A DNA stretch of 45,970 nucleotides, taken from CAYMCO01 sp964388955. GTDB lineage: Bacteria; Chloroflexota; Anaerolineae; Anaerolineales; E44-bin32. Positions 9,141 to 18,229 of this stretch are shown here, piece after piece. The notes beneath the pieces were generated by a model that saw only the letters and a list, made by a program, of their open reading frames with translations, was not told where the DNA came from and searched no databases. Position 1 is the stretch's first letter, and each line of letters begins with the position of its first letter. The position numbers and the translations under genes are program-made. The stretch is taken from positions 1 to 45,970 of the forward strand of contig CAYMCO010000041.1 of the NCBI GenBank assembly GCA_964388955.1. The letters are read 5' to 3'.

Positions 9141-10034
9141 CTAATCATATCCGATCCACCGCACGGTTGGCTCCATCCGATCTACCAACCTGCGGTAGCG
9201 GATCGCAGGATAGCCCACCGTGAAAGCCATGAGGATATCGTGCCCCTCGGGAATATGCAGGATGTCGCGGATGGACCTATTCCGGTTCACTCTGCGATAG
9301 AAGTATCCGATGTAGCAAGTCGCCAAGCCAAGGCTCTGGGCCATTTGCATCATGTGATGTGCGGCGATCGTCGCATCCTCTTGCGGGCACGAAGTCGTGG
9401 CGCGGTCGGCGTGGGTGATCACGACGACCGGAGCGCTGTAGAATATGGGATCCTTCCCGGCATCATAGTCCGACAATACCAAGGCCAACGAAGACAGCTG
9501 CTCCCGCAACCGGCCCGCCCGTGAGGGATCCAGCTCCGCTACAGCCAGTTCATCTCGGTAGTGTTCGGCCCGTTTCCTGAGTTCGTCGACGGTCAATCGG
9601 GACAATCTGGCGATCAGCGGGCGGTCGGAAATGATGATATGTTCCAGACTTTGGGCGTTGGATCCGGTGGGGGCATAGCGTGCGGCTTCGATCAGCCCGG
9701 CCATCGCAGCTCGGGGTACGGCTCTTCTTTGATTGTAGTTGCGCACCGACCTCCGGCTGCGCATGAAATGCAGCAGCCTTTGCGCGTCGACGGTCAGGTT
9801 CGGTCGGAGCTCGGGGAAATTGCCCACGTCCATCCCATGGTGCATGATAGCCGCGGTCGGACAGACCGCCACGCAGTGTCCGCAGAAGAAGCATTCCGCG
9901 GGGTAGGCGACCACGGGGCGTGCGCCATCGCCTCGGTCTACGAATACCCCGGCCGTGCACACACGCAGGCACAGCCCCTCTCCATCACACTTCTCCGGAT
10001 CGATCTCGATTTGTGCAATCCTGCTCCGCCCCAT
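9141..10034 (-). CDS. Ferredoxin-nitroreductase fusion protein
   Basis: The 297-residue protein joins a dicluster ferredoxin domain (residues 10-63) to a nitroreductase domain (from FMRSRRSVRNYN, near 90, to the end). The second cluster motif is canonical (Cys48, 51, 54, 58). The first is Cys16, Glu19, Cys22, Cys26: Glu stands where the second Cys is expected, so cluster I may be a 3Fe-4S or a Glu-ligated centre. The family passes electrons from the iron-sulfur domain to FMN to reduce an unknown acceptor. GAGG lies 9 bases before ATG 10034. It follows the thiolase by 38 bases and is probably part of the same transcript. Confidence 0.85.
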   Translation of the reverse strand: MGRSRIAQIEIDPEKCDGEGLCLRVCTAGVFVDRGDGARPVVAYPAECFFCGHCVAVCPTAAIMHHGMDVGNFPELRPNLTVDAQRLLHFMRSRRSVRNYNQRRAVPRAAMAGLIEAARYAPTGSNAQSLEHIIISDRPLIARLSRLTVDELRKRAEHYRDELAVAELDPSRAGRLREQLSSLALVLSDYDAGKDPIFYSAPVVVITHADRATTSCPQEDATIAAHHMMQMAQSLGLATCYIGYFYRRVNRNRSIRDILHIPEGHDILMAFTVGYPAIRYRRLVDRMEPTVRWIGYD

Positions 10035-10072
10035 TTCCTCGCACCTCTACAGAATTCTACTCATGGAAGCGC

Positions 10073-11254
10073 TCATTGCAGGTTCTCAAAGAGCGCCGCA
10101 GCCCCCTGCCCTCCCCCGATACACATTGTCACCAGCCCGTACCCGGATTCCCTGCGCTTCATCTCATGGATGATCTGGGTGGTCAGCTTGGCCCCCGTAG
10201 CCCCCAGGGGATGGCCAAGAGCGATGGCTCCACCGTTCACGTTGGTGATCTCGAGGTCCAAGCCCAGTTCACGAATGACAGCCAACGCCTGACAGGCGAA
10301 AGCCTCATTCAGTTCGATGATATCAATCTGACTTAGACTCAACCCTGTCTGGCGCAACACCCTGGGCACAGCCTCCACGGGGCCCATGCCCATGATTTCG
10401 GGTGGGACAGCGGCGACTGCGAATCCGAGAAACCGCACCATCGGTTGGAGGCCCAACTCCTTGGCGCGTTTCCCTTCCATCACCACGACTGCCGACGCGC
10501 CGTCGCTGATCTGCGAGGAATTGCCTGCAGTCACCACTCCGTCCAATTTGAAGACCGGCCTGAGCGCCCCCATCGCCGCCAGATCCGGATTGTGGCGCAC
10601 GCCTTCGTCGGTGTCGAAGGAGCGCGTCTCGGTCTCGATGCGATTCCCCCGCGGTATGGTGACCGATTTGATCTCTAATGGCAAGATCTCCTGCCTAAAT
10701 CTGCCTTCTTTAATGGCGCCGGAAGCCAAGACGTGGCTACGATAGGCATATTCATCCGCGTCTTGCCGGCTAACGCGGTATCTCTCGGCCACGTTCTCTG
10801 CTGTCAGCCCCATGCTCGTGTACACGCCCGGCCACTCCGCCGCCAGCATCGGGTTGGGGGCATAGCGGACGCCCCCGCGTGGGATCAGGCTCATGCTCTC
10901 GGTGCCGCCGGCAATCGCAACCCCGATCTCACCTATCAGAATCCGCTGGGCTGCGAGCGCGATCGCCTGCAGGCCGGATGCGCAAAAACGGTTGATCGTC
11001 ATCCCGGGCACCGAGGGAGGCAGCCCCGCTCTCAAGGAGGCGATGCGGGCGACGTTCAGGCCCTGCTCCCCCTCGGGATAGGCACAACCCATGACGACAT
11101 CCTCTATATCCTTTGGCCGCAAGGGCTCCGCCCGCCGAAGAGATTCCCCGATTACGGCGGCCGCCATATCGTCCGGGCGGGTGTGACAGAGCGTGCCCGC
11201 CGGCGCCTTGCCGACCGCGGTGCGCACAGCCGAAACGATCACCGCCTCTCGCAC
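10073..11254 (-). CDS. fadA: Thiolase (acetyl-CoA C-acyltransferase)
   Basis: The 393-residue enzyme carries the thiolase hallmarks: nucleophile Cys91 in NRFCASGLQ, the His motif GGAIALGHPLGATGAK, and the C-terminal Cys in TMCIGGGQG. It cleaves 3-ketoacyl-CoA to acetyl-CoA plus a shortened acyl-CoA, or runs in the condensing direction. The start was set at GTG 11254 because AGGAGGG lies about 7 bases upstream and VREAVIVSAVRT is the expected N-terminus; the open frame to 11332 lacks a site. It follows the FadN-like gene, as in the Bacillus fadNAE order, and with the acyl-CoA dehydrogenase upstream completes a beta-oxidation module. Confidence 0.9.
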   Translation of the reverse strand: MREAVIVSAVRTAVGKAPAGTLCHTRPDDMAAAVIGESLRRAEPLRPKDIEDVVMGCAYPEGEQGLNVARIASLRAGLPPSVPGMTINRFCASGLQAIALAAQRILIGEIGVAIAGGTESMSLIPRGGVRYAPNPMLAAEWPGVYTSMGLTAENVAERYRVSRQDADEYAYRSHVLASGAIKEGRFRQEILPLEIKSVTIPRGNRIETETRSFDTDEGVRHNPDLAAMGALRPVFKLDGVVTAGNSSQISDGASAVVVMEGKRAKELGLQPMVRFLGFAVAAVPPEIMGMGPVEAVPRVLRQTGLSLSQIDIIELNEAFACQALAVIRELGLDLEITNVNGGAIALGHPLGATGAKLTTQIIHEMKRRESGYGLVTMCIGGGQGAAALFENLQ

Positions 11255-11498
11255 TGCATCCCTCCTGTCATTATGGGCCCTGCCCGGCGGGCATCCGGGG
11301 CTGCCATGACCCTTTTCAGCCCGGAGATCCATCCCCTAGCTCACGGCTGCCATAATCTTGCAGCCGGCAGGTCCTTTCCGACCGACCTTCCGAAGAGCCT
11401 TCAAGGTCGGGGATGCGCGGCCCGATCCACCTCGGGATCGAGGGGGCTACTCGAGATCTCCACAGAATTCAGAGGCCCGACCTTGCCGGTAGCGATCA

Positions 11499-13919
11499 TT
11501 AGTTCCGCAACTTCTTCCCTGTGCTCAGAAAATGCGCGATGCGCGCCTGCGTGGCGGGCTCACCGCAGAGCGAAAGGAACGCCTCCCGTTCCAGATCGAG
11601 GATGTAGCGTTCATCCACCCATTGCGGCGTGGTGATCTCCCCACCGCAAAGCACGCGGATCAACTTGCCCCCGATGCGCGCGCCATGTTCCAGCACGTAT
11701 CCCGCCTGCTGCATCTGGAAGAGAGCGACTTGCAGCGCGGCGTGCACGCTCTCACCTGGGACAAAGATGGATTTCTCGATCGTTGGGGGGCGATACCCCG
11801 CCTGCGACAACAAGAGCGCAAGGTTCTTGGCGTGCCAGAGCAAGTGCTCCCTCCGCATCACGATGGGATCGGCCTCGCTCAGATATCCCATATCCCGCGC
11901 TTCAAACGCGCTGGTGGAAACTCTGCTTTGGAATATATCGTCGAAGACTTTTCTGACGAAAGGTGCTGCCTCCACGTTCTCCACGCGCATGGCGGGGGAG
12001 ACCACTCGCCGCAGCAATTCTTTGCAGCCACCTGCGGCCGGGATCAACCCCACACCCACTTCGACCAACCCGATATGGGTTTCCGCCGCCGCACAGGATT
12101 GATCGGCGGCCAGGACCATCTCCGCGCCCCCCGCAACAGCGTAGCCGAACGGGGCGGCGACGACTGGCTTCGAGAGAAATCGCAGCGCCATGCGCGCGTC
12201 TTGCGAGCGGCGGAGCGCGGCCTCGATCTCGTCAAACCGGCCGTCCCTGGCCCGCTCCAGGAGCAATTCCAGATTCGCCCCGGCGGAGAAATGCCGGCCG
12301 TCATTGCCGATGACCAAGGCGATGAAATTGCTCTCGATTTCCTCCTTGGCACCTTCGATCAGCGCATACACGTTCTCGTCCAGTGCGTTAGCCTTTGTGT
12401 GAAACTCGAGGCACGCCACGCCATCCCCGATATCGATCAAGCTGGCGCCAGCGTTCTGGGTTACGACGGCACCCCCTCGCTCCTTGAGCAAGGCCAATCG
12501 GACCTGTTTCGTATCCTTCGGTATATCCACGTACTCCTGTTTGCTGACATCGTAGCACCGGACTCTACCCTTCTCCCTCTGATAGAAGCGGTCCTCGCCG
12601 CGTTCGAGCATGTCTTTGACCCACCCCGCCAATTCCCCCCCCTCCGCCGCCATCCGCGCCGCGGTTTCCGCCATGCCCAAGGCGTCCCAAATCTCAAAGG
12701 GGCCCAGCTCCCACGAGTACCCCCAACGCAGTGCCCGATCCACAGCCAGCACATCATCGGCGATCTCGGGAAGGCAGTAGGCGGCGTAGAGCAGACAGTT
12801 CTTCAGGGAGGCCCAAACCAGCTGCCCGACTCGATCTCTCCGATCGACCAGTAGTCGCAAGCGCTCCGAGAGATCATCCAATTCGCTCGCCTCGCCTATG
12901 GACGAAAGATCCGGCCGCCGGGGCTCCCGATATTCCAAAGTCTCAAGATCCAGCGCCCAGAATTTCCGCCCCCCATTCGTTTCCACGGCTTTGTAGAAAC
13001 CCTTCCCCGACTTCCTGCCCAAGAGACCACGATCGATCATCCCCTGCCGCACTTTGCATGCCGCGGGCGACCTCAGTATGGCGCGATACGCATCATGTGG
13101 AATCGCACGGTATAGGTTCTCCGCCACTTGCGTGGATACATCCAGCCCGACCAGATCCCGCAGCCGGAAGACCGCCGTCTTCGGCCTGCCGATCAAGGAG
13201 GCAAGGATGGCGTCCACCTCTTCCACGCTGTACCCATGGCGCACGGCATAATCCAAGTCGAACATCCCTTGCACGCTGGATACGCGATTGGCGATGAAAT
13301 TGGGCGTATCCTTGCAGACCACGACGCCTTTTCCCAGCACGTCGGTGCCGAATCGGATCATGTGATCCAGCACCGCCGGCTCGGTCTCCGGGCAAGGGAT
13401 GATTTCCAGCAGCCTCATCGATCGGGGGGGGTTGAAGAAATGTGTGCCGAGCAGATATCTGCGAAATCCGTCCGGCAAGCCATCCGCGATGTCCTTCAAT
13501 CTCAGCCCGGAAGTGTTCGTACTGACGATGGTTCCCGGGCGTCGCAACTCACTTATCGACCGCATGAGGGTCTGCTTGGCGCGAAGATCCTCCACGATGG
13601 CCTCGATGATCCAGTCCGCCTCCCTAACCCTTTCGAGATCATCTTGAATGTTCCCCGGCCGCACCCGCGCAACAAAGCGCGGGCTGTAGAATCCGGGCGA
13701 ACCGCCGGACTGAACCCGGCCCAGGCCGGCCCTCGCGGTCCGGTCACGCACCTGCGGGTGATCAAGCCCGAGGCCTTTGGCCCGCTCCTTGGGGGTGAGC
13801 TCGCCCGGAACGACATCCATGAGATCCACACATACGCCGACATTGGCCAGGAGGGCGGCAATGCCGGCTCCCATGGTCCCTGCTCCGATCACCGCCGCGC
13901 GTCTGATGTCATATCTCAC
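11499..13919 (-). CDS. fadN: FadN-like 3-hydroxyacyl-CoA dehydrogenase / enoyl-CoA hydratase
   Basis: The 806-residue protein has the dehydrogenase part first (NAD motif GAGTMGAGIAALLANVG, catalytic His in GTHFFNPP), a helical 3HCDH region, and a C-terminal crotonase domain (oxyanion stretch HFSAGANLE, catalytic Glu in AGGAEMVLA and in HIGLVEVGVG). This domain order is that of FadN from Bacillus, the reverse of Escherichia coli FadB. It hydrates enoyl-CoA and oxidises the resulting 3-hydroxyacyl-CoA. The start GTG 13919 has GAGGG 7 bases upstream and opens VRYDIRRAAVIG, so the longer frame to 13985 is not used. It lies between the E2 core gene and the thiolase. Confidence 0.88.
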   Translation of the reverse strand: MRYDIRRAAVIGAGTMGAGIAALLANVGVCVDLMDVVPGELTPKERAKGLGLDHPQVRDRTARAGLGRVQSGGSPGFYSPRFVARVRPGNIQDDLERVREADWIIEAIVEDLRAKQTLMRSISELRRPGTIVSTNTSGLRLKDIADGLPDGFRRYLLGTHFFNPPRSMRLLEIIPCPETEPAVLDHMIRFGTDVLGKGVVVCKDTPNFIANRVSSVQGMFDLDYAVRHGYSVEEVDAILASLIGRPKTAVFRLRDLVGLDVSTQVAENLYRAIPHDAYRAILRSPAACKVRQGMIDRGLLGRKSGKGFYKAVETNGGRKFWALDLETLEYREPRRPDLSSIGEASELDDLSERLRLLVDRRDRVGQLVWASLKNCLLYAAYCLPEIADDVLAVDRALRWGYSWELGPFEIWDALGMAETAARMAAEGGELAGWVKDMLERGEDRFYQREKGRVRCYDVSKQEYVDIPKDTKQVRLALLKERGGAVVTQNAGASLIDIGDGVACLEFHTKANALDENVYALIEGAKEEIESNFIALVIGNDGRHFSAGANLELLLERARDGRFDEIEAALRRSQDARMALRFLSKPVVAAPFGYAVAGGAEMVLAADQSCAAAETHIGLVEVGVGLIPAAGGCKELLRRVVSPAMRVENVEAAPFVRKVFDDIFQSRVSTSAFEARDMGYLSEADPIVMRREHLLWHAKNLALLLSQAGYRPPTIEKSIFVPGESVHAALQVALFQMQQAGYVLEHGARIGGKLIRVLCGGEITTPQWVDERYILDLEREAFLSLCGEPATQARIAHFLSTGKKLRN

Positions 13920-14251
13920 TGCACGCCCTCGCTTCCATCGTTCCAACGCTCCAAATGGCTGCCCGGCGCCCTCCGAGGCGTCCAAGGGCCTGACCTCCCC
14001 AATGCCGCAGGGCTCCCCGCTGCAAGTGAAGACAAAGGATCCTTCGCACCTCCCCGGCAGGGCTCCCGCCCTGCTGTCCGGATCGCCATGGCCACCCCCC
14101 CCGTCCCCACTCCGGGCGTATGCAGCCCCGCGGCAAACATCGGTCTATGCTAGAGGAAGAGCGGGGCGTCGGGGCTTCGCATTCCGGGGCGATGACGTCC
14201 CGGAGCAGCCGGGCTCTGGCACTTCCTCCACAAGCGGCGGTCGGCCCGTCA
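13920..14251. other. Intergenic region between E2 core and fadN-like genes
   Basis: No gene is supported in these 332 bases. A hairpin with a 7-bp GC stem (14057-14063 / 14068-14074) lies in the middle but has no T-run. No convincing promoter was seen. Confidence 0.5.
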
Positions 14252-15016
14252 TCAAATACCCAACTCGATCATCGCCGGGTTCTCGATGTATTCGAAGAAC
14301 GCATTCATGAATTCGATGGCGGGGACGCCATTGATCACGCGATGATCGATGGTGAAACTGGTCGGAAGCATGGTCCGGATGGTAATCTCACCATCCCGCA
14401 CGACCGGCTTCTGATAGAGGGCCCCCAGGCCCAAGATGGCACTCTGCGGGATGGTGATGATCGGAGTGCTCCAGCCCCCTGTGCTGGTTGCGCTCTTGTG
14501 CCGGAACATGCCCGCGTTCGTGAGCGTGAATGTACCCCCGGTCACGTCCTCGAGCGTCAGCCGCCCGCCGCGCGCCCTCTCCGTCAGGTCATTGGACCGC
14601 GCTGCGATCTCGAGCACTGATTTCTCATCCGCATGTTTGACCACCGGCACGATCAGCATCCCGCTGGCGATCGCGACTGCGAAGCCGATGTTGATCTCCG
14701 AAAGGATCAGGATTCGGTCTTCGTCCAAGGTGGAGTTGATCGCCGGATGCGCTTCCAGACACTGAGCGAGTATCCTTATGATGAAATGCGTGAAGGACAC
14801 TCGCTCCCCGTATTCCTTGTCAATTCGCGCCGCCTGACGCTTGCGAAACGCCTCGAAGTCGGTCGCATCGACCTCCGCCATGTTGGTGAAAGCCGCATAC
14901 TGCGCGTGGCTTCTCGCCATATGGTCCGCGAGCATCCTGGCCGGTCCGCGAAGGGGAATCGTCTCGGCGATGGCAACGCCACCCGGAGACAGATTGACCC
15001 CTTTCTCCTCGCTCAT
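14252..15016 (-). CDS. 2-oxoacid dehydrogenase acyltransferase catalytic core (E2 without lipoyl domain)
   Basis: The 254-residue protein corresponds only to the C-terminal catalytic domain of E2 acyltransferases. After a short N-terminal segment come PLRGPARMLADHM (normally the start of the core), the FTLTNAGM stretch and the active-site motif DHRVING (His225). The catalytic Asp that normally follows (DHRVxDG) is Asn229. There is no lipoyl domain and no peripheral-subunit-binding domain; a free lipoyl protein is encoded three genes upstream at 17844-18086. It should move an acyl group from lipoyl-Lys to CoA as the core of a 2-oxoacid dehydrogenase complex. The ATG 15016 has AGGGAGAAGG upstream. 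Confidence 0.85.
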   Translation of the reverse strand: MSEEKGVNLSPGGVAIAETIPLRGPARMLADHMARSHAQYAAFTNMAEVDATDFEAFRKRQAARIDKEYGERVSFTHFIIRILAQCLEAHPAINSTLDEDRILILSEINIGFAVAIASGMLIVPVVKHADEKSVLEIAARSNDLTERARGGRLTLEDVTGGTFTLTNAGMFRHKSATSTGGWSTPIITIPQSAILGLGALYQKPVVRDGEITIRTMLPTSFTIDHRVINGVPAIEFMNAFFEYIENPAMIELGI

Positions 15017-15088
15017 ATTCCTTCTCCCTTCACTTCGACCGAGTGGCTCATGGACAGGTCTCTCGGGCCGGGGCCCCGGATCTCGTGA

Positions 15089-16225
15089 TCAAAGCAGTTG
15101 CTTGGAGATCACCAGGCGTTGTATCTGATTGGTCCCTTCGTAGATTTGGTGCAGTTTGGCATCCCGCATATACTTCTCGACCCGGTATTCCTTCATATAT
15201 CCGTAGCCGCCGAGGACCTGTACCGCATCCGTGGTGACCGACATGGCGGTATCGCTGGCGAAGCACTTGGCGATCGCCGCTTCCTTCGTATTCCTCTCTC
15301 CACGGTCGCTCAGCCATGCGGCGCGCCAGCACAGCAGGCGCGCCGCATCCACGCGCTGCGCCATGTCCGCCAGCATGAATTGGACCGCCTGACGCTCCGC
15401 TATCGGCGCCCCGAACTGCACTCGCTCCTTGGCGTAGCCGATGCCCGCTTCCATCGCCGCGCGCGCGATGCCCACCGCCGCCGAGCCGACCACGGGCCGG
15501 GTCTTGTCGAAGGTCATCATGCCGATCTTGAAACCATCGTTCCCCTTGCCGAGGCGATAGCGGGCCGGGATACGGACGTCGGTGAAAACCACCTCACGGG
15601 TATCCGTCGCCCGCTGGCCCATCTTGTCCTCTTTCTTTCCCAGGGAGATCCCCGGCGCGCTGGCCGGAACCATGAACGCCGAAATCCCTTTGTATCCCAG
15701 CTCCCGGTCTTCGCTCGCGAAGACCGCATAGAGGCTGGCCACGCCGCCATTGGTGATAAACTGCTTGGTGCCGTTGATGACGAACCCATCCCCATCCGAC
15801 CGCGCGGTGGTCCGCATGGCGGCCACGTCCGATCCCGCCTCCGCTTCCGTCATGCAGAAGGCGGCCAGGTTTGGCCCCGAGCAGTGCCGGGTGAGCAACT
15901 CGTCTTGTAGCTCGTCGGAGCCGGCCAAGAAGAGCGGGGTCAGCCCAAGGTCGTTCCCCCCGATGCAGGCGGCCACGCCTCCGCATGCGGCCCCCAGTTC
16001 CTCCATGATGATGGCGCCCTCCAGCGCCCCCAAACCGGCCCCTCCATAGGCCTCAGCAGCCTGCCAGTGAAGCAGGCCGAGCCCGTGGAATTTCTCTATG
16101 ATCTCCGGCGAGTGGCGCTGCTGCTCATCCAGCTCCGGCGCCACGGGGACGATCTCCTTGCGGGCGAATTCTCGCACGAGCCTCTGCATGGCTCGCTGCT
16201 CCCCGGTCAGGGTGAAGTCAATCAC
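15089..16225 (-). CDS. Acyl-CoA dehydrogenase
   Basis: The 378-residue flavoprotein matches short/branched-chain acyl-CoA dehydrogenases across its whole length. FMTEAEAGSD (FAD/substrate loop) and the C-terminal YEGTNQIQRL, with catalytic base Glu363, are present. It introduces the alpha-beta double bond into acyl-CoA and passes electrons to ETF, which is not encoded here. The start is GTG 16225, with AAGGAGG 6 bases upstream. The neighbours are the aminotransferase upstream and the E2 core downstream, so the substrate may be the acyl-CoA made by the adjacent oxoacid dehydrogenase, as in branched-chain amino acid breakdown. That link is inference. Confidence 0.92.
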   Translation of the reverse strand: MIDFTLTGEQRAMQRLVREFARKEIVPVAPELDEQQRHSPEIIEKFHGLGLLHWQAAEAYGGAGLGALEGAIIMEELGAACGGVAACIGGNDLGLTPLFLAGSDELQDELLTRHCSGPNLAAFCMTEAEAGSDVAAMRTTARSDGDGFVINGTKQFITNGGVASLYAVFASEDRELGYKGISAFMVPASAPGISLGKKEDKMGQRATDTREVVFTDVRIPARYRLGKGNDGFKIGMMTFDKTRPVVGSAAVGIARAAMEAGIGYAKERVQFGAPIAERQAVQFMLADMAQRVDAARLLCWRAAWLSDRGERNTKEAAIAKCFASDTAMSVTTDAVQVLGGYGYMKEYRVEKYMRDAKLHQIYEGTNQIQRLVISKQLL

Positions 16226-16285
16226 GATCGCCTCCTTCCTGGGTTTGGGCCATCTTCCGGTCGCTCATGGCGGCCGGAGTGTGCC

Positions 16286-17623
16286 CTATTCTCTGCCGCC
16301 CTCTTCCTTCAATATTCTCATCACATCATTGGCCCGATCCAGGGTATCCCCCACATCCCTCTCTGTGTGGGCGGCCGAAGTGCAGAAGCGCATGCTCGTG
16401 ATCACTCCGCGCTCCTTGAGCAACTCGGCGAATCTGCCCATCTTGCCGAAGTCCGCGCCCCGCCCCTCCGCCTGGTTGCGAATCCTCCCTTTCGAATGGA
16501 AATAGAAGGTCCATGCGCCTGGAAAGCCCTGCAGGTGCAACGGCTGTTCATGTTCCGCGGCAATTTGCTCCAACCCCTCCTTGAGCATGTTTCCCACGTG
16601 CTCGATACGCCTGAACACTTCCCCGTCCTGGCGCTCATACTCCTCGATCGCGGCGATCACCGCCGCCATCGCCAGCGGATGGCCATTGTAGGTCCCTCCC
16701 TGGATCGCATCCGCCCGGGTAAGCGCGTCCATCACCTCCCGACGGCCGGATGTGCTGGACACCGGGAACCCTGCCCCCAACGCCTTCGCCAGGGTGGTCA
16801 GATCCGGCGTCACCCCGAAGTGCCCCTGGGCGCCCTTCAACCCGATGCGGAACCCCGTCAGCACCTCATCGAAGATCAGCACCACCCCGTGGCGCGTGCA
16901 TAGCTCGCGCACACCTTCCAAGTACCCCGGCTCAGGGGTGCATCCGTAGTTGTTCACCATGACCGGCTCCATGATCACAGCCGCGATCTCATTCCCATGA
17001 CGAGTAAGCAGCGCCTCCAGCGCTTGCAGGTCGTTCCACTCAAGCATAAAGCACTCGTTAAACGCGCCGCTGAATCGCCCTTTGGTGTTGGCGAACTGTG
17101 AATACAAATCATCGGGCCGTTCTCCCGCCCCCGGGACGGGGTTTTCAGGGTCTTGGACAATCCCGCCCATCATGTGGTCGAGCCCACCATGGTAGTGGCC
17201 GTTGAAACGCACGTATTTGTCTCTCCCCGTATGGGCGCGGGCCACCCGCAGCGCGCCTCGATTGGCCTCTGTCCCCGAGCAGGCGAAGCGCACCAATTCG
17301 GCGCTCCGGATGTGTTTCGAGACCATCTGCGCCGCAGCCACCTCCAAGTCGTTCACATTGGGCGTGAATAAGCGGTCCAACTGCTTCCTCAGCGCCTCTC
17401 GCACATGCTCATTATCGTGCCCGAGGGCCGCCGGACCATAGCTCAGGCTGTAATCGATGTATTCATTGCCGTCAACGTCATACAGCCGCGCTCCCTTTCC
17501 ATGCGACATATAGATGGGATGGTAGTCGACCGTCCGGCGCCAATTGGACATACTGGCCGCCGGGATGAATTGGCGCCCGAGTTCCGCCATTCGATCTGAT
17601 TTCAGGGTTGTGTATGCTTTCAT
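16286..17623 (-). CDS. Class III PLP aminotransferase (glutamate-1-semialdehyde aminomutase-like)
   Basis: The 445-residue protein has the class III aminotransferase fold: SGTEAN near 117-121, Asp252 in FDEVLTGFR binding the PLP ring nitrogen, and the Schiff-base Lys280 in TTLAKALGAGFP. It is closest in pattern to the HemL/GSAM subgroup, but no heme-biosynthesis gene is near it. Such HemL-like proteins in catabolic clusters act as transaminases or aminomutases of amino acids and beta- or gamma-amino acids. ATG 17623 has a weak AGAGA-type site. The gene lies between the lipoyl protein and the acyl-CoA dehydrogenase, which suggests it feeds a 2-oxoacid or semialdehyde into the complex. Confidence 0.85.
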   Translation of the reverse strand: MKAYTTLKSDRMAELGRQFIPAASMSNWRRTVDYHPIYMSHGKGARLYDVDGNEYIDYSLSYGPAALGHDNEHVREALRKQLDRLFTPNVNDLEVAAAQMVSKHIRSAELVRFACSGTEANRGALRVARAHTGRDKYVRFNGHYHGGLDHMMGGIVQDPENPVPGAGERPDDLYSQFANTKGRFSGAFNECFMLEWNDLQALEALLTRHGNEIAAVIMEPVMVNNYGCTPEPGYLEGVRELCTRHGVVLIFDEVLTGFRIGLKGAQGHFGVTPDLTTLAKALGAGFPVSSTSGRREVMDALTRADAIQGGTYNGHPLAMAAVIAAIEEYERQDGEVFRRIEHVGNMLKEGLEQIAAEHEQPLHLQGFPGAWTFYFHSKGRIRNQAEGRGADFGKMGRFAELLKERGVITSMRFCTSAAHTERDVGDTLDRANDVMRILKEEGGRE

Positions 17624-17843
17624 TCTCTGGTCTATCTCTCTTTCCTCGTTCGTGGCCGAGAGCCTCTCGGAACCATGGCCCGCCCAATGCCCGATGGAAT
17701 ACCGCTCTCTCCTGGGGGAACAGAGCGGCGCGCTTTGGATTCCTTCTCAGATCGACGTGGGGCTTGATCGCGTGTTCGGCCTCTGCTTTCGTATGACATG
17801 ATTGCGGCAGCCTCACACATGGGGATTTCGACCGCGTGAGTGA

Positions 17844-18086
17844 TCACTGCTCCGTCTCGATCAGGGCGACAATCGTCCCCACGGGGACGGTCTCGTTTTC
17901 GGCCACTTTGATCTCCATCAGCATCCCGGACACCGGGGATTCCACCGGCACCGTGACCTTCTCCGTGATCAGGTCGAAGAGCACCTCCCCCTCCTCCACC
18001 CTATCCCCTTGCTTCTTGTGCCACTCCGCGATCTCGCCCTCCGTCATCGCGTGGGCGAACTTGGGCAAAGCCATTTCATACGGCAT
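17844..18086 (-). CDS. Free-standing lipoyl (biotinyl-lipoyl-like) domain protein
   Basis: The 80-residue protein is a single lipoyl domain with the modified-lysine turn DLITEKVTVPV (Lys43) and the symmetric second half VPVGTIVALIE. There is no linker, no subunit-binding domain and no acyltransferase. GGAGGG lies 9 bases before ATG 18086. It directly follows E1-alpha, so it is probably the swinging arm that E1 acylates, working with the separate E2 core at 14252-15016. A biotin carrier role is less likely because the MKM biotin motif is absent. It is a small, complete gene. Confidence 0.88.
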   Translation of the reverse strand: MPYEMALPKFAHAMTEGEIAEWHKKQGDRVEEGEVLFDLITEKVTVPVESPVSGMLMEIKVAENETVPVGTIVALIETEQ

Positions 18087-18229
18087 ACCTTGCTTCCCTC
18101 CTTGAAATCACCCCTCTGTCCGGCCTCCGACGCCTGGAGGATGGCCGCGGCCCTTGGCTGCTGGCCGATCCCCCAACATCCGGGACCGGAGGAATCAGGT
18201 GTCGATGGGGCCGGAGACAGCTCAGACCG

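Noticed and set aside
11532..12854. Long plus-strand frame of 440 codons
   Set aside because: It lies opposite the FadN-like gene, and is explained by high-GC antisense frames. No ribosome-binding site and no family pattern.
14057..14074. GC hairpin as terminator between E2 core and fadN-like genes
   Set aside because: The stem is only 7 bp with no T-run, and neighbouring genes look functionally linked.
16286..17623. hemL (glutamate-1-semialdehyde aminomutase) in heme synthesis
   Set aside because: The neighbourhood is catabolic with no heme gene, and class III aminotransferases of other functions share this pattern.
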